A stretch of 64,000 bases of DNA from Saccharopolyspora erythraea (GCF_018141105.1 NZ_CP054839.1:2914001-2978000); one strand, 5' to 3'. Counted from the first letter of the stretch, positions 49,251 through 59,023 are shown. Numbers and translations are program-made. The notes: a model not told the origin generated them from the letters alone.

Positions 49251-50750
49251 ATGCGGCGGATCATGGGAACCGAGGTGGAGTACGGCATCGTGGTGCCCGG
49301 CGACTCGAGCGCCAACCCGGTGCTTACCTCCACCCACATCGTGCTCGCCTACGCGGCGGCGGCCGACATCCCCCGGGCGCGCCGGGCGCGCTGGGACTAC
49401 GAGGTCGAGTCGCCGTTGCGCGACGCCCGCGGCTTCGACCTGGGGGCGGCTGCCCAGCAGCCCAACGGCTCGGACAGCGACGACCTGGGCGCGGCGAACG
49501 TCATCCTCACCAACGGGGCGCGGCTCTACGTCGACCACGCCCACCCGGAGTACTCCGCTCCCGAGGTCACCAACCCGATGGACGCGGTCGTCTGGGACAA
49601 GGCGGGCGAGCGGGTGATGGAGGAGGCCGCGATCCGCGCGGCCAGCGTGCCCGGCACCGCCCCGATGCAGCTCTACAAGAACAACGTGGACGGCAAGGGC
49701 GCCAGCTACGGCACCCACGAGAACTACCTGATGGCCCGCAGCACGCCGTTCACCTCGGTCATCACCGGGCTGACGCCGTTCTTCGCCTCCCGGCAGGTGA
49801 TCTGCGGCTCCGGGCGGGTCGGCATCGGACAGGCGGGCGAGAAGGCCGGCTTCCAGCTCTCCCAGCGCTCGGACTACATCGAGGTCGAGGTCGGCCTGGA
49901 GACCACGCTCAAGCGCGGCATCATCAACACCCGCGACGAGCCCCACGCCGACGCCGACAAGTACCGCAGGCTGCACGTCATCATCGGCGACGCCAACCTC
50001 GCCGAGACCTCCACCTACCTCAAGCTCGGAGCCACCGCGCTGGTGCTCGACATGATCGAGGCGGGGGAGCGCTTCGACGACCTCAAGCTCGCCGACCCGG
50101 TGCAGGCAGTGCACCTCATCAGCCACGACCCCGCCCTGAAGCAGACCGTCGAGCTGGCCGACGGCAGGCGCTTCACCGGCCTGGACCTCCAGCGGGCCTA
50201 CCACGAGCGGGCGGCGGCCCACCTGGACTCCCACGGTGCCGAACGCGCCGCCCGCGACGTGCTGGCCACCTGGGCCGAGGTGCTGGACCTGCTCGGCGGC
50301 GACCCGATGGACTGCGCCGACCGGCTGGACTGGCCGGCCAAGCTGCGGCTGCTGGAGAACTACCGGACCAGGGACAACCTCGGCTGGGCCTCGCCGCGGC
50401 TGCACATGATCGACCTGCAGTACTCCGACGTGCGGATGGACAAGGGCCTCTACAACCGCCTCGTCGCCCGCGGCTCGATGAAGCGCCTGGTCAGCGAGGA
50501 GCAGGTGCGGGAGGCCGTCACCTCCCCGCCGGAGGACACCCGGGCCTACTTCCGCGGCCGGTGCCTGGAGCGCTACCCGGCGTCGGTGGCGGCCGCGTCA
50601 TGGGACTCGGTCATCTTCGACCTGGGCAGGGAGTCGCTGGTGCGGATCCCGACCCTGGAACCGCTGCGCGGGACCAGGGCGCACGTGGGTGAGCTGCTCG
50701 ACGCCGCGAGCAGCGCCGAGGAGCTCGTGGACTCCCTGACCAAGGGGTGA
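49251..50750 (+). CDS. dop: Pup deamidase/depupylase
   Basis: 499 residues. Dop converts the C-terminal Gln of Pup to Glu and also removes Pup from substrates. It is a glutamine-synthetase-like enzyme: the active-site strand [17 protein letters not shown] holds the Mg-binding Glu8. The Dop-specific loop ([20 protein letters not shown], about residues 64-83) is present and is absent from PafA at 54785. ATP/Mg motifs [19 protein letters not shown] and the C-terminal domain are intact. It precedes pup by 154 bp. Confidence 0.96.
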   Translation: MRRIMGTEVEYGIVVPGDSSANPVLTSTHIVLAYAAAADIPRARRARWDYEVESPLRDARGFDLGAAAQQPNGSDSDDLGAANVILTNGARLYVDHAHPEYSAPEVTNPMDAVVWDKAGERVMEEAAIRAASVPGTAPMQLYKNNVDGKGASYGTHENYLMARSTPFTSVITGLTPFFASRQVICGSGRVGIGQAGEKAGFQLSQRSDYIEVEVGLETTLKRGIINTRDEPHADADKYRRLHVIIGDANLAETSTYLKLGATALVLDMIEAGERFDDLKLADPVQAVHLISHDPALKQTVELADGRRFTGLDLQRAYHERAAAHLDSHGAERAARDVLATWAEVLDLLGGDPMDCADRLDWPAKLRLLENYRTRDNLGWASPRLHMIDLQYSDVRMDKGLYNRLVARGSMKRLVSEEQVREAVTSPPEDTRAYFRGRCLERYPASVAAASWDSVIFDLGRESLVRIPTLEPLRGTRAHVGELLDAASSAEELVDSLTKG

Positions 50751-50904
50751 GGCACCACGCTTCGTGCACGTCAGCAGCGGGCGGATGATCGAAACGACGC
50801 CCGCATGGCTGTGGGCGAACGGGTGGTCGGATGGGTAGTGTTCAGAGCATGGATGTCCGGCATCGTCGGCCGGCATCCGCCGAGTGCGACCACCGGGAGG
50901 CAAG

Positions 50905-51096
50905 ATGTCGCAGGAAAAGGTTCAGCGGCACGGCGGCGGCGACGGCGAAGAGGAATCGGGTCCCGAGGCCGCCGGTCAGGAACGTCGCGAGAAGCTCGGC
51001 GAGGACGTCGACGCCATCCTGGACGAGATCGACGACGTCCTGGAGGAGAACGCCGAGGACTTCGTCCGCGCCTACGTGCAGAAGGGCGGCCAGTAG
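50905..51096 (+). CDS. pup: Prokaryotic ubiquitin-like protein Pup
   Basis: 63 residues from ATG 50905 with GGGAGG 4 bp upstream. The N-terminus is disordered and acidic, the middle helix LGEDVDAILDEIDDVLEENAED binds the ARC coiled coil (given in part), and the C-terminus is AYVQKGGQ. It ends in Gln63, so Dop must deamidate it before PafA can attach it to substrate lysines. Lies immediately before the proteasome genes. Confidence 0.97.
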   Translation: MSQEKVQRHGGGDGEEESGPEAAGQERREKLGEDVDAILDEIDDVLEENAEDFVRAYVQKGGQ

Positions 51097-51126
51097 TCCG
51101 GATCGGCGCGTGCGCCGTCGGCGGTT

Positions 51127-51195
51127 CGGGCCGGTGTGGACACCGGCCCGGCACCGCCCTGGCGCGGCCCGGCGCGGTGCGGTGGCGCACCGCGC
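51127..51195 (+). promoter_or_regulatory. Two perfect hairpins between pup and prcB
   Basis: Hairpin 1: CGGGCCGGTG/CACCGGCCCG (51127-51136, 51141-51150), loop TGGA. Hairpin 2: GCGCGGTGCG/CGCACCGCGC (51172-51181, 51186-51195), loop GTGG. No U-run. They could stabilise the pup 3' end or attenuate read-through so that pup is made in excess over the core. Confidence 0.45.
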
Positions 51196-51293
51196 GGGCG
51201 CGGACGGTCCCGTACCCGCGCCGATCTTGACTAGAGTGCAGTCCTGTCCTCAGGTCACAGGTTTTGTCGTGACACCAGTTAGAGCAGGAGACG

Positions 51294-52148
51294 ATGTCGC
51301 CGATGGAATCCAGCTCGACCCGGTTCCCGGGCCAGGCCCTGCCCGCCGCCTACCTCACCCCGGGATCGTCGTCGTTCACCGACTTCCTCCGGGCCGCGGC
51401 CCCGGAACTGATGCCGGGTAGCCGCCCGGTCCCCGACGGCGCCGTGGAGGCCCCGCACGGGACCACCATCGTCGCCCTCACCTTCCGCGGCGGAGTGCTG
51501 CTGGCCGGGGACCGCCGGGCGACGATGGGCAACCTCATCGCCCAGCGGGACATGGAGAAGCTCTACGTCACCGACGACTACTCCGCCGTGGGCATCGCGG
51601 GCACCGCGGGCATCGCACTGGAGATGGTGCGGCTCTACGCCATCGAACTGGAGCACTACGAGAAGCTCGAAGGCGTTTCGCTGTCGCTGGACGGCAAGGC
51701 CAACAAGCTCGCCACGATGCTGCGCGGCAACCTCCAGGGCGCGATGGCGGGCCTGGCGGTGCTGCCGCTGTTCGCGGGCTTCGACGTCGACGCCGACGAT
51801 CCCGACCGCGCCGGCCGGATCGTCTCCTACGACATCACCGGCGGCCGCTACAACGAGCTCGGCGGCTACCACGCGGTCGGCTCCGGATCGCTTTTCGCCA
51901 AGTCCGCGCTGAAGAAGCGCTTCGACCCCGACGCCGACGCCGACGCCGCGGTGCGCACCGCGGTCGAGGCGCTCTACGACGCCGCCGACGACGACACCGC
52001 GACCGGCGGGCCCGACCTGTCGCGCCGGATCTTCCCGTCGATCATCACCATCACCGGCGCCGAGGGCGCGACGCGGGTGTCCGAGGAGCGTGCGGCCGAG
52101 GTCGCCGCCGAGGTCGTCAACGGCCGCATGCAGAACCCGGGCGGCTGA
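51294..52148 (+). CDS. prcB: 20S proteasome beta subunit
   Basis: 284 residues. The propeptide (residues 1-56) ends APHG, and Thr57 in [20 protein letters not shown] is the catalytic N-terminal nucleophile after self-cleavage; the conserved Asp and Lys follow ([18 protein letters not shown]). The C-terminus is disordered. ATG 51294 follows AGGAG closely (3 nt); ATG 51303 is the alternative. It forms the two inner rings of the core particle with PrcA. Confidence 0.96.
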   Translation: MSPMESSSTRFPGQALPAAYLTPGSSSFTDFLRAAAPELMPGSRPVPDGAVEAPHGTTIVALTFRGGVLLAGDRRATMGNLIAQRDMEKLYVTDDYSAVGIAGTAGIALEMVRLYAIELEHYEKLEGVSLSLDGKANKLATMLRGNLQGAMAGLAVLPLFAGFDVDADDPDRAGRIVSYDITGGRYNELGGYHAVGSGSLFAKSALKKRFDPDADADAAVRTAVEALYDAADDDTATGGPDLSRRIFPSIITITGAEGATRVSEERAAEVAAEVVNGRMQNPGG

Positions 52149-52224
52149 GCCCACCCACCCCTGCTCACCGAGAAACCTCGCCGCCCGGGCGCGGGCGAAC
52201 GATTCGATCCAGGAGTGCACAGTC

Positions 52225-52977
52225 GTGACGATGCCGTTCTACACCTCCCCCGAGCAGCTGATGCGGGAGCGTTCCGAGCTCGCTCGCAAGGGCATCGCCA
52301 GGGGACGCAGCGTGGTGGTCCTCAAGTACGCAGGCGGCGTGTTGTTCGTGGCCGAGAACCCGTCCACGACGCTGCACAAGGTGTCGGAGATCTACGACCG
52401 CATCGGCTTCGCCGCGGTGGGCCGCTACAGCGAGTTCGAGAGCCTGCGGGTGGCCGGGGTCCGGATCGCCGACGTGCGCGGCTACTCCTACGACCGCCGC
52501 GACGTCACCGGTCGGGCGCTGGCCAACACCTACGCCCAGCACCTGGGCGCGATCTTCACCGAGCAGATCAAGCCGTTCGAGGTGGAGATCTGCGTGGCCG
52601 AGGTCGGCCAGACCGCCGGCAACGACCAGCTCTACCGGCTCACCTACGACGGGTCGATCGTCGACGAGCCGCAGTACGTGGTGATGGGCGGGCAGGCCGA
52701 CACCATCACCACCACCCTCAAGGACTCCTTCTCCGACGGGATGGAGCTGGCCGAGGCCGCCGGGCTGGCGATCCGGGCGCTGTCCTCCGGCGGCGACGGC
52801 ACGCGGGAGCTGGGCGTCGGGCAGCTGGAGGTCGCCGTGCTCGACCGCGCGCGGCCGAACCGGACCTTCCGGCGGATCACCGGGGCCGCGCTGAAGGCGT
52901 TGCTGCCCAACCAGGACGAGAGCGGCTCCACCGACGGCGACGCTTCCGATGACGCCGGGGACGACAAGAAGAGCTGA
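52225..52977 (+). CDS. prcA: 20S proteasome alpha subunit
   Basis: 250 residues from GTG 52225 (AGGAG 9 bp upstream); ATG 52231 is possible but farther from it. The gate-forming N-terminus is [21 protein letters not shown], typical of actinobacterial PrcA. Lysines facing the ARC-docking pockets and the [19 protein letters not shown] strand are conserved. The C-terminal tail is acidic ([14 protein letters not shown]). It forms the outer rings and gate. Ended by a hairpin at 52993-53028. Confidence 0.96.
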   Translation: MTMPFYTSPEQLMRERSELARKGIARGRSVVVLKYAGGVLFVAENPSTTLHKVSEIYDRIGFAAVGRYSEFESLRVAGVRIADVRGYSYDRRDVTGRALANTYAQHLGAIFTEQIKPFEVEICVAEVGQTAGNDQLYRLTYDGSIVDEPQYVVMGGQADTITTTLKDSFSDGMELAEAAGLAIRALSSGGDGTRELGVGQLEVAVLDRARPNRTFRRITGAALKALLPNQDESGSTDGDASDDAGDDKKS

Positions 52978-52992
52978 CCCCGCTCGCACGCG

Positions 52993-53028
52993 CGACGCCC
53001 TGTTCCCCGCCGGGGGAGCAGGGCGTCG
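52993..53028. terminator. Terminator between prcA and the convergent PAP2-kinase gene
   Basis: A 16-bp stem with one mismatch (52993-53008 with 53013-53028) and 4-nt loop GCCG. It lies between convergent stops and can act on both strands. Confidence 0.65.
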
Positions 53029-53050
53029 TCCGTTCCGAGTGGACGGTGCG

Positions 53051-54538
53051 TCAGTCCGCTGTGGTCGGCCGGTAGACGCTGAGCACGTTCTCGTGCGCGG
53101 TGAAGGTGAACCGCCGTCCCGGGGCGTGGACCTCGCCGTCGGTGGCCACCGACACGGGCGAGCCGTGCACCGCGACCTCCAGGTGGGAGCACTCGCGTTC
53201 GACGTAGGTGTGGCTGCGGTCGAGCGCGCCGGTGATCGCCGCCAGCACGAAGCGCAGGCGGGAGAACCGGCGGTCGGCGCGCACGAAGCGCACGTCGAGC
53301 GTGCCGTTGTCGAGCCGGGGCCGCCACGTCGGGGCGAAGCCGCGCGGCGCGTACGCGCCGTTGCCCACGAACAGCACCCAAACCCGGTGGCGCTGCCCGT
53401 TGATGTCGGCCTCCAGCGGCTCGGACTCGTGCAGCACCCGCACCAGCGCCATCGCCGCGGCGGGCCACTTGCCCCACCGGGGCTCCCACTTCTCGCGGAA
53501 CCGGACCATGTCCGGGTAGCCGCCGAGGCTGGCGGTGTTGATGAACCAGTCGGTGGGCCGGTCGTCCACCGTGAACCCGCCGAGGTCCACGGTGGCCGCC
53601 GAGCCGGCCGCGACCGAGCCCGACACCGCGGGGAGGTCCTCCACGCCGATGTCGCGGGCGAAGTGGTTGAGCGTGCCGGTCGACAGCACCGCCAGTGGCA
53701 GCCCGCGCTCGGTGGCCAGGGCCGCCACGGCGGCCACCGTGCCGTCGCCGCCGGCGACCCCGAGGGCGCGCACGGAGTCCTGCCGCCGCTCCAGCTCCTC
53801 CCGCAGGCCGTCGACGAGGCCGTTGGCGGGCTCGGCGCGCACCACCGCGGCAGCGGGCCAGTGCGTGCGCACCCACTGCTCGGGGTCGAGCTGGCCGTTG
53901 CCGGAGTCGGCGTTGACCAGCACCAGCATCCCGCGGCCGTCGATGAGCGCGGGCGCCTCGGCGGGATGGTTGCTGGCCGCGGGCTCGGCCGGGCGCAGCG
54001 GCCACCACCGCTTGGTCGCCCACGCCATGCCCGCGCCGACCGCGGCCCCGCACACGACGTCGGTCGGCCAGTGCACGCCGGTGTGCACCCGGGAGTAGGC
54101 GACCGCCGTCGCGACCGGGGCGACCGCGGCGCCCAGCTTCGGCGACTCCATGGCCACCGCGGTGGCGAACGCCGCCGCCGAGGCGGCGTGCCCGGACGGG
54201 AACGACGAGGAGGTCGGCGGATCGTCGAGCCTGCGGTGCGGCGGCATCAGCTCGGCCGCCGGGCGCCTGCGCGGGAACAGCGGCTTGCCGATCAGGTTCG
54301 TCGTCGCGCTCGCGGCCGCGATCGCCGCGACACCGCGGAAGGCCGCGCGCCGGGTCACGCCCTTCCCGCCGGACAGGGCGGCGGCGACGGTCAGCCACAG
54401 CAGGCTGTGGTTGGCAGCCGTGCTGAGCGCCTTCAGCCCGTGGTCGGCGACGCTGCGGGGGAGCACGGCGCTCTTGCGCGCCAGCACCCGGTCGAATGCG
54501 TTGACGTCGTCGATGACTCTGCGAAACCATTCCTGCAC
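53051..54538 (-). CDS. PAP2 phosphatase fused to a diacylglycerol-kinase-like domain
   Basis: 495 residues. N-terminal half: several membrane helices with the PAP2 acid-phosphatase triad KPLFPRRRP, SFPSGHAASAAAF and SRVHTGVHWPTDV. C-terminal half: a LCB5/DAG-kinase catalytic domain with GVAGGDGTVAAVAALA and STGTLNHFARDIG. The order phosphatase then kinase in one chain is common in actinobacteria and suggests linked turnover of a lipid phosphate, such as phosphatidate or undecaprenyl pyrophosphate. Exact lipid unknown. The 246-bp space to pafA is the divergent promoter region. Confidence 0.9.
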   Translation of the reverse strand: MQEWFRRVIDDVNAFDRVLARKSAVLPRSVADHGLKALSTAANHSLLWLTVAAALSGGKGVTRRAAFRGVAAIAAASATTNLIGKPLFPRRRPAAELMPPHRRLDDPPTSSSFPSGHAASAAAFATAVAMESPKLGAAVAPVATAVAYSRVHTGVHWPTDVVCGAAVGAGMAWATKRWWPLRPAEPAASNHPAEAPALIDGRGMLVLVNADSGNGQLDPEQWVRTHWPAAAVVRAEPANGLVDGLREELERRQDSVRALGVAGGDGTVAAVAALATERGLPLAVLSTGTLNHFARDIGVEDLPAVSGSVAAGSAATVDLGGFTVDDRPTDWFINTASLGGYPDMVRFREKWEPRWGKWPAAAMALVRVLHESEPLEADINGQRHRVWVLFVGNGAYAPRGFAPTWRPRLDNGTLDVRFVRADRRFSRLRFVLAAITGALDRSHTYVERECSHLEVAVHGSPVSVATDGEVHAPGRRFTFTAHENVLSVYRPTTAD

Positions 54539-54771
54539 CTGCGAAACGCTACCCGTTGGTCACCGCCGGAAGCCGAGGCCGCCACCGCCAGGCGTGGCCA
54601 GGCGCACGTGCGGGTGCCCGCATCGGCCCTGGACACGCCGTCCGCAGGGGGTGCACACGCGGCCACGAAGCGTAGTTATCGGTCCGTGACCAGGCGGAAT
54701 GTAACGCACTGGTACCGTGCGAATCGGTAAACAAGCCCGAACGGCGGACCGCCGACAGCGGCCGATACGCC

Positions 54772-54777
54772 TACTGT
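54772..54777 (+). promoter_or_regulatory. -10-like TACTGT, 7 nt before pafA ATG
   Basis: TACTGT, seven bases, ATG at 54785; no Shine-Dalgarno. Leaderless candidate. Confidence 0.45.
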
Positions 54778-54784
54778 GGAGAGC

Positions 54785-56143
54785 ATGCAGCGGAGGATCT
54801 TCGGCATCGAGACCGAGTTCGGAGTCACCTGCACCTTCCACGGGCAGCGCAGGCTTTCCCCGGACGAGGTCGCCAGGTACCTGTTCCGGCGGGTCGTGTC
54901 ATGGGGGCGTTCGTCGAACGTTTTCCTGCGCAACGGGGCCCGCCTCTACCTCGACGTGGGCTCGCACCCGGAGTACGCCACAGCCGAGTGCGACGACCTG
55001 GTCCAGCTCGTCACCCACGACAAGGCGGGAGAGCGGATCCTGGAGGACCTGCTCATCGATGCCGAGCGCCGGCTCTCCGACGAAGGCATCGGCGGGGACA
55101 TATTCCTGTTCAAGAACAACACCGACTCGGCGGGCAACTCCTACGGCTGCCACGAGAACTACCTGGTGGGCCGGTCGGGGGAGTTCTCCAGGATCGCCGA
55201 CGTGCTGCTGCCGTTCCTGGTGACGCGCCAGCTCATCTGCGGTGCGGGCAAGGTGCTGCAGACCCCGCGCGGCGCGGTGTACTGCCTGTCGCAGCGCGCC
55301 GAGCACATCTGGGAGGGCGTGTCGAGCGCGACCACCCGATCCCGGCCGATCATCAACACCCGCGACGAGCCGCACGCCGACGCCGAGCGCTACCGGCGGC
55401 TGCACGTCATCGTCGGCGACTCCAACATGTCCGAGGTCACCACGCTGCTCAAGGTGGGCGCGGCCAACCTGGTGCTGGAGATGGTCGAGCAGGGCGTGCA
55501 GTTCCGCGACTTCAGCCTCGACAACCCCATCCGCGCCATCCGCGAGATCAGCCACGACCTCACCGGCAGGCGCACGGTCCGGCTCGCGGGCGGCCGGGAG
55601 GCATCGGCCCTGGACATCCAGCGCGAGTACCACGGGCGGGCCGTCGACCACGTGGCCCGGCGCGGCTCGGACCCGATGTCGGAGCGGATCCTCGACCTGT
55701 GGGGCCGCGCGCTGGACGCCGTGGAGCACCAGGACTACTCGCTGATCGACCGCGAGGTGGACTGGGCGATCAAGCTGCGGCTGCTGGAGCGCTACCGCAA
55801 CAAGCACGGCCTGGAGCTCTCCAGCCCGCGCATAGCGCAACTGGACCTCGCCTACCACGACATCCGGCGCGGCCGGGGCCTGTTCGACATGCTCCAGCGC
55901 AAGGACCTGGTGGACCGGGCGACCGAGGACGGCGAGATCGAGGCCGCCAAGGACACCCCGCCGCAGAGCACCCGGGCCAAGCTGCGCGGTGACTTCATCG
56001 CGGCGGCGCAGGCCGCTGGCCGGGACTTCACGGTGGACTGGGTGCACCTGAAGCTCAACGACCAGGCGCAGCGCACGGTGCTGTGCAAGGACCCGTTCCG
56101 CGCGGTGGACGAGCGGGTGGAGCGGCTCATCAGCTCCCTGTAG
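54785..56143 (+). CDS. pafA: Pup-protein ligase
   Basis: 452 residues from ATG 54785, which gives [20 protein letters not shown], matching mycobacterial PafA; a GTG three codons upstream is not favoured. PafA phosphorylates the C-terminal Glu of Pup and attaches it to lysines of target proteins. Mg-binding Glu9 and the ATP/Mg motifs ([38 protein letters not shown]) are intact. The Dop-type loop is absent, separating it from dop at 49251. A terminator hairpin follows. Confidence 0.97.
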   Translation: MQRRIFGIETEFGVTCTFHGQRRLSPDEVARYLFRRVVSWGRSSNVFLRNGARLYLDVGSHPEYATAECDDLVQLVTHDKAGERILEDLLIDAERRLSDEGIGGDIFLFKNNTDSAGNSYGCHENYLVGRSGEFSRIADVLLPFLVTRQLICGAGKVLQTPRGAVYCLSQRAEHIWEGVSSATTRSRPIINTRDEPHADAERYRRLHVIVGDSNMSEVTTLLKVGAANLVLEMVEQGVQFRDFSLDNPIRAIREISHDLTGRRTVRLAGGREASALDIQREYHGRAVDHVARRGSDPMSERILDLWGRALDAVEHQDYSLIDREVDWAIKLRLLERYRNKHGLELSSPRIAQLDLAYHDIRRGRGLFDMLQRKDLVDRATEDGEIEAAKDTPPQSTRAKLRGDFIAAAQAAGRDFTVDWVHLKLNDQAQRTVLCKDPFRAVDERVERLISSL

Positions 56144-56161
56144 CAACTTCCCACGACCGAA

Positions 56162-56191
56162 GACGCCGGCCGCATTCGTGCGGTCGGCGTC
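56162..56191 (+). terminator. Rho-independent terminator after pafA
   Basis: A 13-bp stem with one G-U pair (56162-56174 with 56179-56191), a TTCG tetraloop and then TTGCTG, 18 bp after the stop. It separates pafA from the downstream surface-protein genes. Confidence 0.75.
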
Positions 56192-56455
56192 TTGCTGCGC
56201 GCTCGCCTGTTCAGCCGGCCCGGGCGTACAGGTCCCCACCGGCGGACGCACCGTTCGCCCACCTCCCGCCGGTGTCCGCACCACCTCGAAAGCTATGGCC
56301 CCCACCCGGCGGCCGGGGGCTCGCTCCATCGAACTGCGGGCTCCTGACCAGCAGGCTTTCGGTTCAGGCCAGGCATGCGGCCACGCCCGATGCCCGGCCG
56401 ACACCGATCAGCCACGCACCCGGTCTCCGAACCGGGCGGGATGAGTGAGGCCCTC
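56192..56455. other. Leader/promoter region of the surface-protein gene
   Basis: The rest of the 312-bp gap after pafA. A small hairpin, CCCGGT/ACCGGG (56419-56424, 56431-56436), lies just before ATG 56441. No ORF or known riboswitch pattern. Confidence 0.35.
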
Positions 56456-57568
56456 ATGAGCAAGACGATCAGGACCCTAGGAGTGATCTTCGCGGGAGCG
56501 GCGTGCTGCGCCATGGCACCGGTCTCGGCGCTCGCCGAGAGCGTGCAGGCCGGCGCGCCGGTCGTGCACCTGGCGAGCCAGGGCGGGAGCCGGTCCGACG
56601 ACGGCGGCTCGACCGGCGAGTCCGGTTCGGGCGGGAGCTCCGGTTCCAACGGTGGTTCGAACAGCGGTTCCGGTGGTACGTCCGGCTCGAGCGGGCAGCA
56701 CGGCAAGGGCGGCACTGGGAAGAAGAGCACCGACTCCGACCGCGAGAACACCGGTTCGAGCCGGGACACGACGCCGCGGGTCGAGGCTCCCAAGGACGAG
56801 CAGAAGCCGCAGCAGAACTTCCTGCCGATCCCCGGGTTGCCGCCCATCCCCGGCCTGCCGCCCATCCCCGGCCTGCCGCCGATTCCCGGGCTGCCGCCGA
56901 TTCCGGGGCTGCCACCCATTCCTGGGTTGCCCCCGATCCCGGCGCCTGCTCCGCCGCCACCTCCGGTGCCGAAGCCGCCGATTCCCGGGTTGCCGCCGAT
57001 CGACATCTGCAAGCTGGTGCCGGTGCCGTTCCTCTGCAGTGGTCCCTCCAAGCCGCCACCGCCTCCTCCGGTGACGCCTCCACCTCCGCCGGTGACGCCA
57101 CCTCCGCCGCCTCCGGTGACGCCGCCACCGCCTCCGCCGGTGACTCCGCCTCCGGTGACACCTCCGCCACCCGTGACTCCGCCTCCGGTGACACCGCCGC
57201 CCGACACCGGCAACGGCAAGCCGGACACGGGCGGGGCGCCGAACCCGGGTGGTACGGACAACGGCGGAACCGACAACGGCGGAACCGACACCGGCGGCGG
57301 CTCGTACGGCGGTGGTGAGTACACCGGCGGCTCGGGCACTTACGGCGGTGGCTCGTACGCGGGCGGCAACTGGAACGGCGACGCAGTCGCGCAGGTCTCC
57401 GAGATCCCGCAGGGCTCGGTGGACACCGGCGGTGGCAGCCCGGACGGGCTCACCGACGACATGGTCCTGCTCGCGGCGGGCAGCGTCGTGGTCGGAAGCG
57501 CCCTGATCGGCGTCTTCGTGACCCGTCGCCGCTCGAGCGAGCTCCACGGCGACACCGAGGGACGGTAG
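56456..57568 (+). CDS. Secreted Gly/Ser- and Pro-rich surface protein with C-terminal membrane anchor
   Basis: 370 residues from ATG 56456 (a same-frame ATG at 56441 is possible). Signal peptide to about residue 27 (VSALA). Then a Gly/Ser-rich, charged stretch (about 37-110), seven PGLPPI hexapeptide repeats (about 123-163), a second Pro region of PPPVTPP repeats (about 200-242), a Gly/Thr/Asn/Tyr-rich segment, and a C-terminal helix (MVLLAAGSVVVGSALIGVFV) followed by TRRRS. It looks like a stalk holding a surface protein off the cell. No LPXTG motif is present, though a sortase gene follows by 2 bp. Confidence 0.8.
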   Translation: MSKTIRTLGVIFAGAACCAMAPVSALAESVQAGAPVVHLASQGGSRSDDGGSTGESGSGGSSGSNGGSNSGSGGTSGSSGQHGKGGTGKKSTDSDRENTGSSRDTTPRVEAPKDEQKPQQNFLPIPGLPPIPGLPPIPGLPPIPGLPPIPGLPPIPGLPPIPAPAPPPPPVPKPPIPGLPPIDICKLVPVPFLCSGPSKPPPPPPVTPPPPPVTPPPPPPVTPPPPPPVTPPPVTPPPPVTPPPVTPPPDTGNGKPDTGGAPNPGGTDNGGTDNGGTDTGGGSYGGGEYTGGSGTYGGGSYAGGNWNGDAVAQVSEIPQGSVDTGGGSPDGLTDDMVLLAAGSVVVGSALIGVFVTRRRSSELHGDTEGR

Positions 57569-57570
57569 TC

Positions 57571-58200
57571 ATGGGCACGATCACGAGCTCGAAGGGTGGC
57601 CGCCTGCTGATCGCGGCGGCGGTCACCTTCCTGGCCCTGTTGCTGCTGCTCGGCGGCTCGGTGATGTCCTCGGGCGGCTCCGGTCCCGGCTACCAGGCCG
57701 GCTACACCGGCAGGGCGTCCGCGCCGGTGGCTTCGCCGATGCCGGACTCCAAGCCGGTCCGGATCGACGTCCACCGCATCGGTGCCAGGTCGTCGCTGGT
57801 CGAGCTGGGCCTGCGGGCGGACCGCACGCTGGACGTGCCGCCGGTGTCCCAGCCGATGCAGGCGGGCTGGTACGGCAACGGGCCCACACCCGGCGAGCCT
57901 GGCCCCGCGGTCATCGCGGGCCACGTCGACGGCAAGGGCAAGGCGGGCGTCTTCCACCGCCTGCACGAGCTGGTGCCGGGTGACGTCGTCGACGTCCAGC
58001 GCCAGGACGGCACGACCGCGAGGTTCGGGGTGCAGCGCGTCGAGAGGGTTCCGAAGTCGAACTTCCCGACGCAGTCGGTCTACGGCAGCACACCGGACGC
58101 GCAGCTGCGGCTGATCACCTGCGGGGGATCGTTCGACAGCAAAGCGCACAGCTACCGGGACAACGTCATCGTGTACGCGAACCTGCTCCAGGGCGGGTGA
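57571..58200 (+). CDS. Class F-type sortase
   Basis: 209 residues, ATG 57571, 2 bp after the surface-protein gene. An N-terminal membrane helix (about 11-33) is followed by the sortase barrel: catalytic His in AVIAGHVDGKGKAG, Cys in RLITCGGSFD, and Arg in YRDNVIVYANL. Length and motif spacing match actinobacterial class F or E sortases. Expected to attach proteins to the cell wall. The only adjacent substrate lacks a visible LPXTG-like signal, so the true target may be elsewhere. Confidence 0.87.
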   Translation: MGTITSSKGGRLLIAAAVTFLALLLLLGGSVMSSGGSGPGYQAGYTGRASAPVASPMPDSKPVRIDVHRIGARSSLVELGLRADRTLDVPPVSQPMQAGWYGNGPTPGEPGPAVIAGHVDGKGKAGVFHRLHELVPGDVVDVQRQDGTTARFGVQRVERVPKSNFPTQSVYGSTPDAQLRLITCGGSFDSKAHSYRDNVIVYANLLQGG

Positions 58201-58207
58201 CCGGTGC

Positions 58208-58244
58208 GGCGTGGCAGGCGGGGCAAGGCCCTTCCTGCCACGCC
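58208..58244 (+). terminator. Terminator after the sortase gene
   Basis: A perfect 11-bp stem (58208-58218 with 58234-58244) with a 15-nt loop, 8 bp after the stop, followed by GTTGTG. Confidence 0.55.
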
Positions 58245-58268
58245 GTTGTGCGTGTCGGCTCAGAAGCC

Positions 58269-58318
58269 GTCTTCGAACTCGCCTTGCGTTGCGGCTCCGG
58301 CAGCGGAATGTCAGGCGC
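58269..58318. repeat. Left-half relic of the inserted element, copy C
   Basis: gtcttcgaactcgccttgcg matches the left end of copy B (gtttttgaactcgccttgg), and agcggaatgtcaggcg matches its ggcggaacctcaggcg. The copy stops at the SDR stop codon, so only the left portion survives between convergent genes. Confidence 0.5.
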
Positions 58319-59023
58319 TCAGCGCAGCGGGTGCTGCCCGGTCGGGCGGATCATGATCTCGTTGACGTCCACCGACTCCGGCTGCGAGAGCGCGTAGAGC
58401 ACCGCCTGGGCTACATCGGACGGGCGCAGCTTGGGACGGTCGAGCTGTTCCGGGGTGTTCATGCCGGTCTCGACGAGTCCCGGCTGCACCAGCGTGACCC
58501 GGACACCGGTCCCGACGCACTCGGCGCGGATGTTCTGCGCCATCCCGGTGACCGCCCACTTCGTCGCCGAGTACAGGTTGCCGGGGCGGATGCCCCGTCC
58601 GGCCGCCGAACCGGTCAGCAGCAGGTGCCCCCTGGACCTGACCAGCGCGGGCAGGGCCGCCCGGGCCGTGAGCGCCGCACCGCAGACGTTGGTGAGCACC
58701 AGGTCCCGCCACTGGCCGGGGTCGGCGCCGCTGTCGCCGAGGAAGGAGGTCTCCAGGCTCAGGCCGGCGTTGGCGAAGGCGGCGTCCAGCCGTCCGAAGT
58801 GGTCTTCGGTGCGCTCGACGGCGGCGCTGATCTGCGCCCAGTCGCCGACGTCGCAGATCAGCGGGATGGCGCTGGCCGGGCCCAGCTCGTCGACGAGGGC
58901 GGAGAGCCGGTCGGCGGAGCGGGCAACCAGCCCGAGCCGGTAGCCGGCCGCGGCCGCGGCGCGGGCGGTCGCAGCCCCGATCCCGCGGGAGGCGCCAGTG
59001 ATCAACATGACCGGTGAGGACAT
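58319..59023 (-). CDS. Short-chain dehydrogenase/reductase
   Basis: 234 residues from ATG 59023. The cofactor motif is TGASRGIG (residues 9-16), followed by NAG in FANAGLSLE, catalytic Ser in LLTGSAAGRG, and YSATK (Tyr, Lys). The C-terminus NEIMIRPTGQHPL is typical of NADP-dependent SDRs related to YdfG. Substrate unknown. A -10-like TAGGCT lies 7 nt before the start. The stop abuts an element relic. Confidence 0.88.
   Translation of the reverse strand: MSSPVMLITGASRGIGAATARAAAAAGYRLGLVARSADRLSALVDELGPASAIPLICDVGDWAQISAAVERTEDHFGRLDAAFANAGLSLETSFLGDSGADPGQWRDLVLTNVCGAALTARAALPALVRSRGHLLLTGSAAGRGIRPGNLYSATKWAVTGMAQNIRAECVGTGVRVTLVQPGLVETGMNTPEQLDRPKLRPSDVAQAVLYALSQPESVDVNEIMIRPTGQHPLR

Noticed and set aside
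53695-54689. Several plus-strand open frames across the PAP2-kinase gene
   Set aside because: They are Arg/Pro/Ala-rich shadows of the minus-strand gene, whose PAP2 and kinase motifs are intact.
56825-57200. Regular direct repeats that could suggest a CRISPR array
   Set aside because: The repeats are contiguous, encode PGLPPI and PPPVTPP peptides in frame and have no unique spacers.
57460-57568. LPXTG-type sorting signal expected from the neighbouring sortase
   Set aside because: No LPXTG or close variant is found before the C-terminal helix; only the helix and Arg-rich tail are present.
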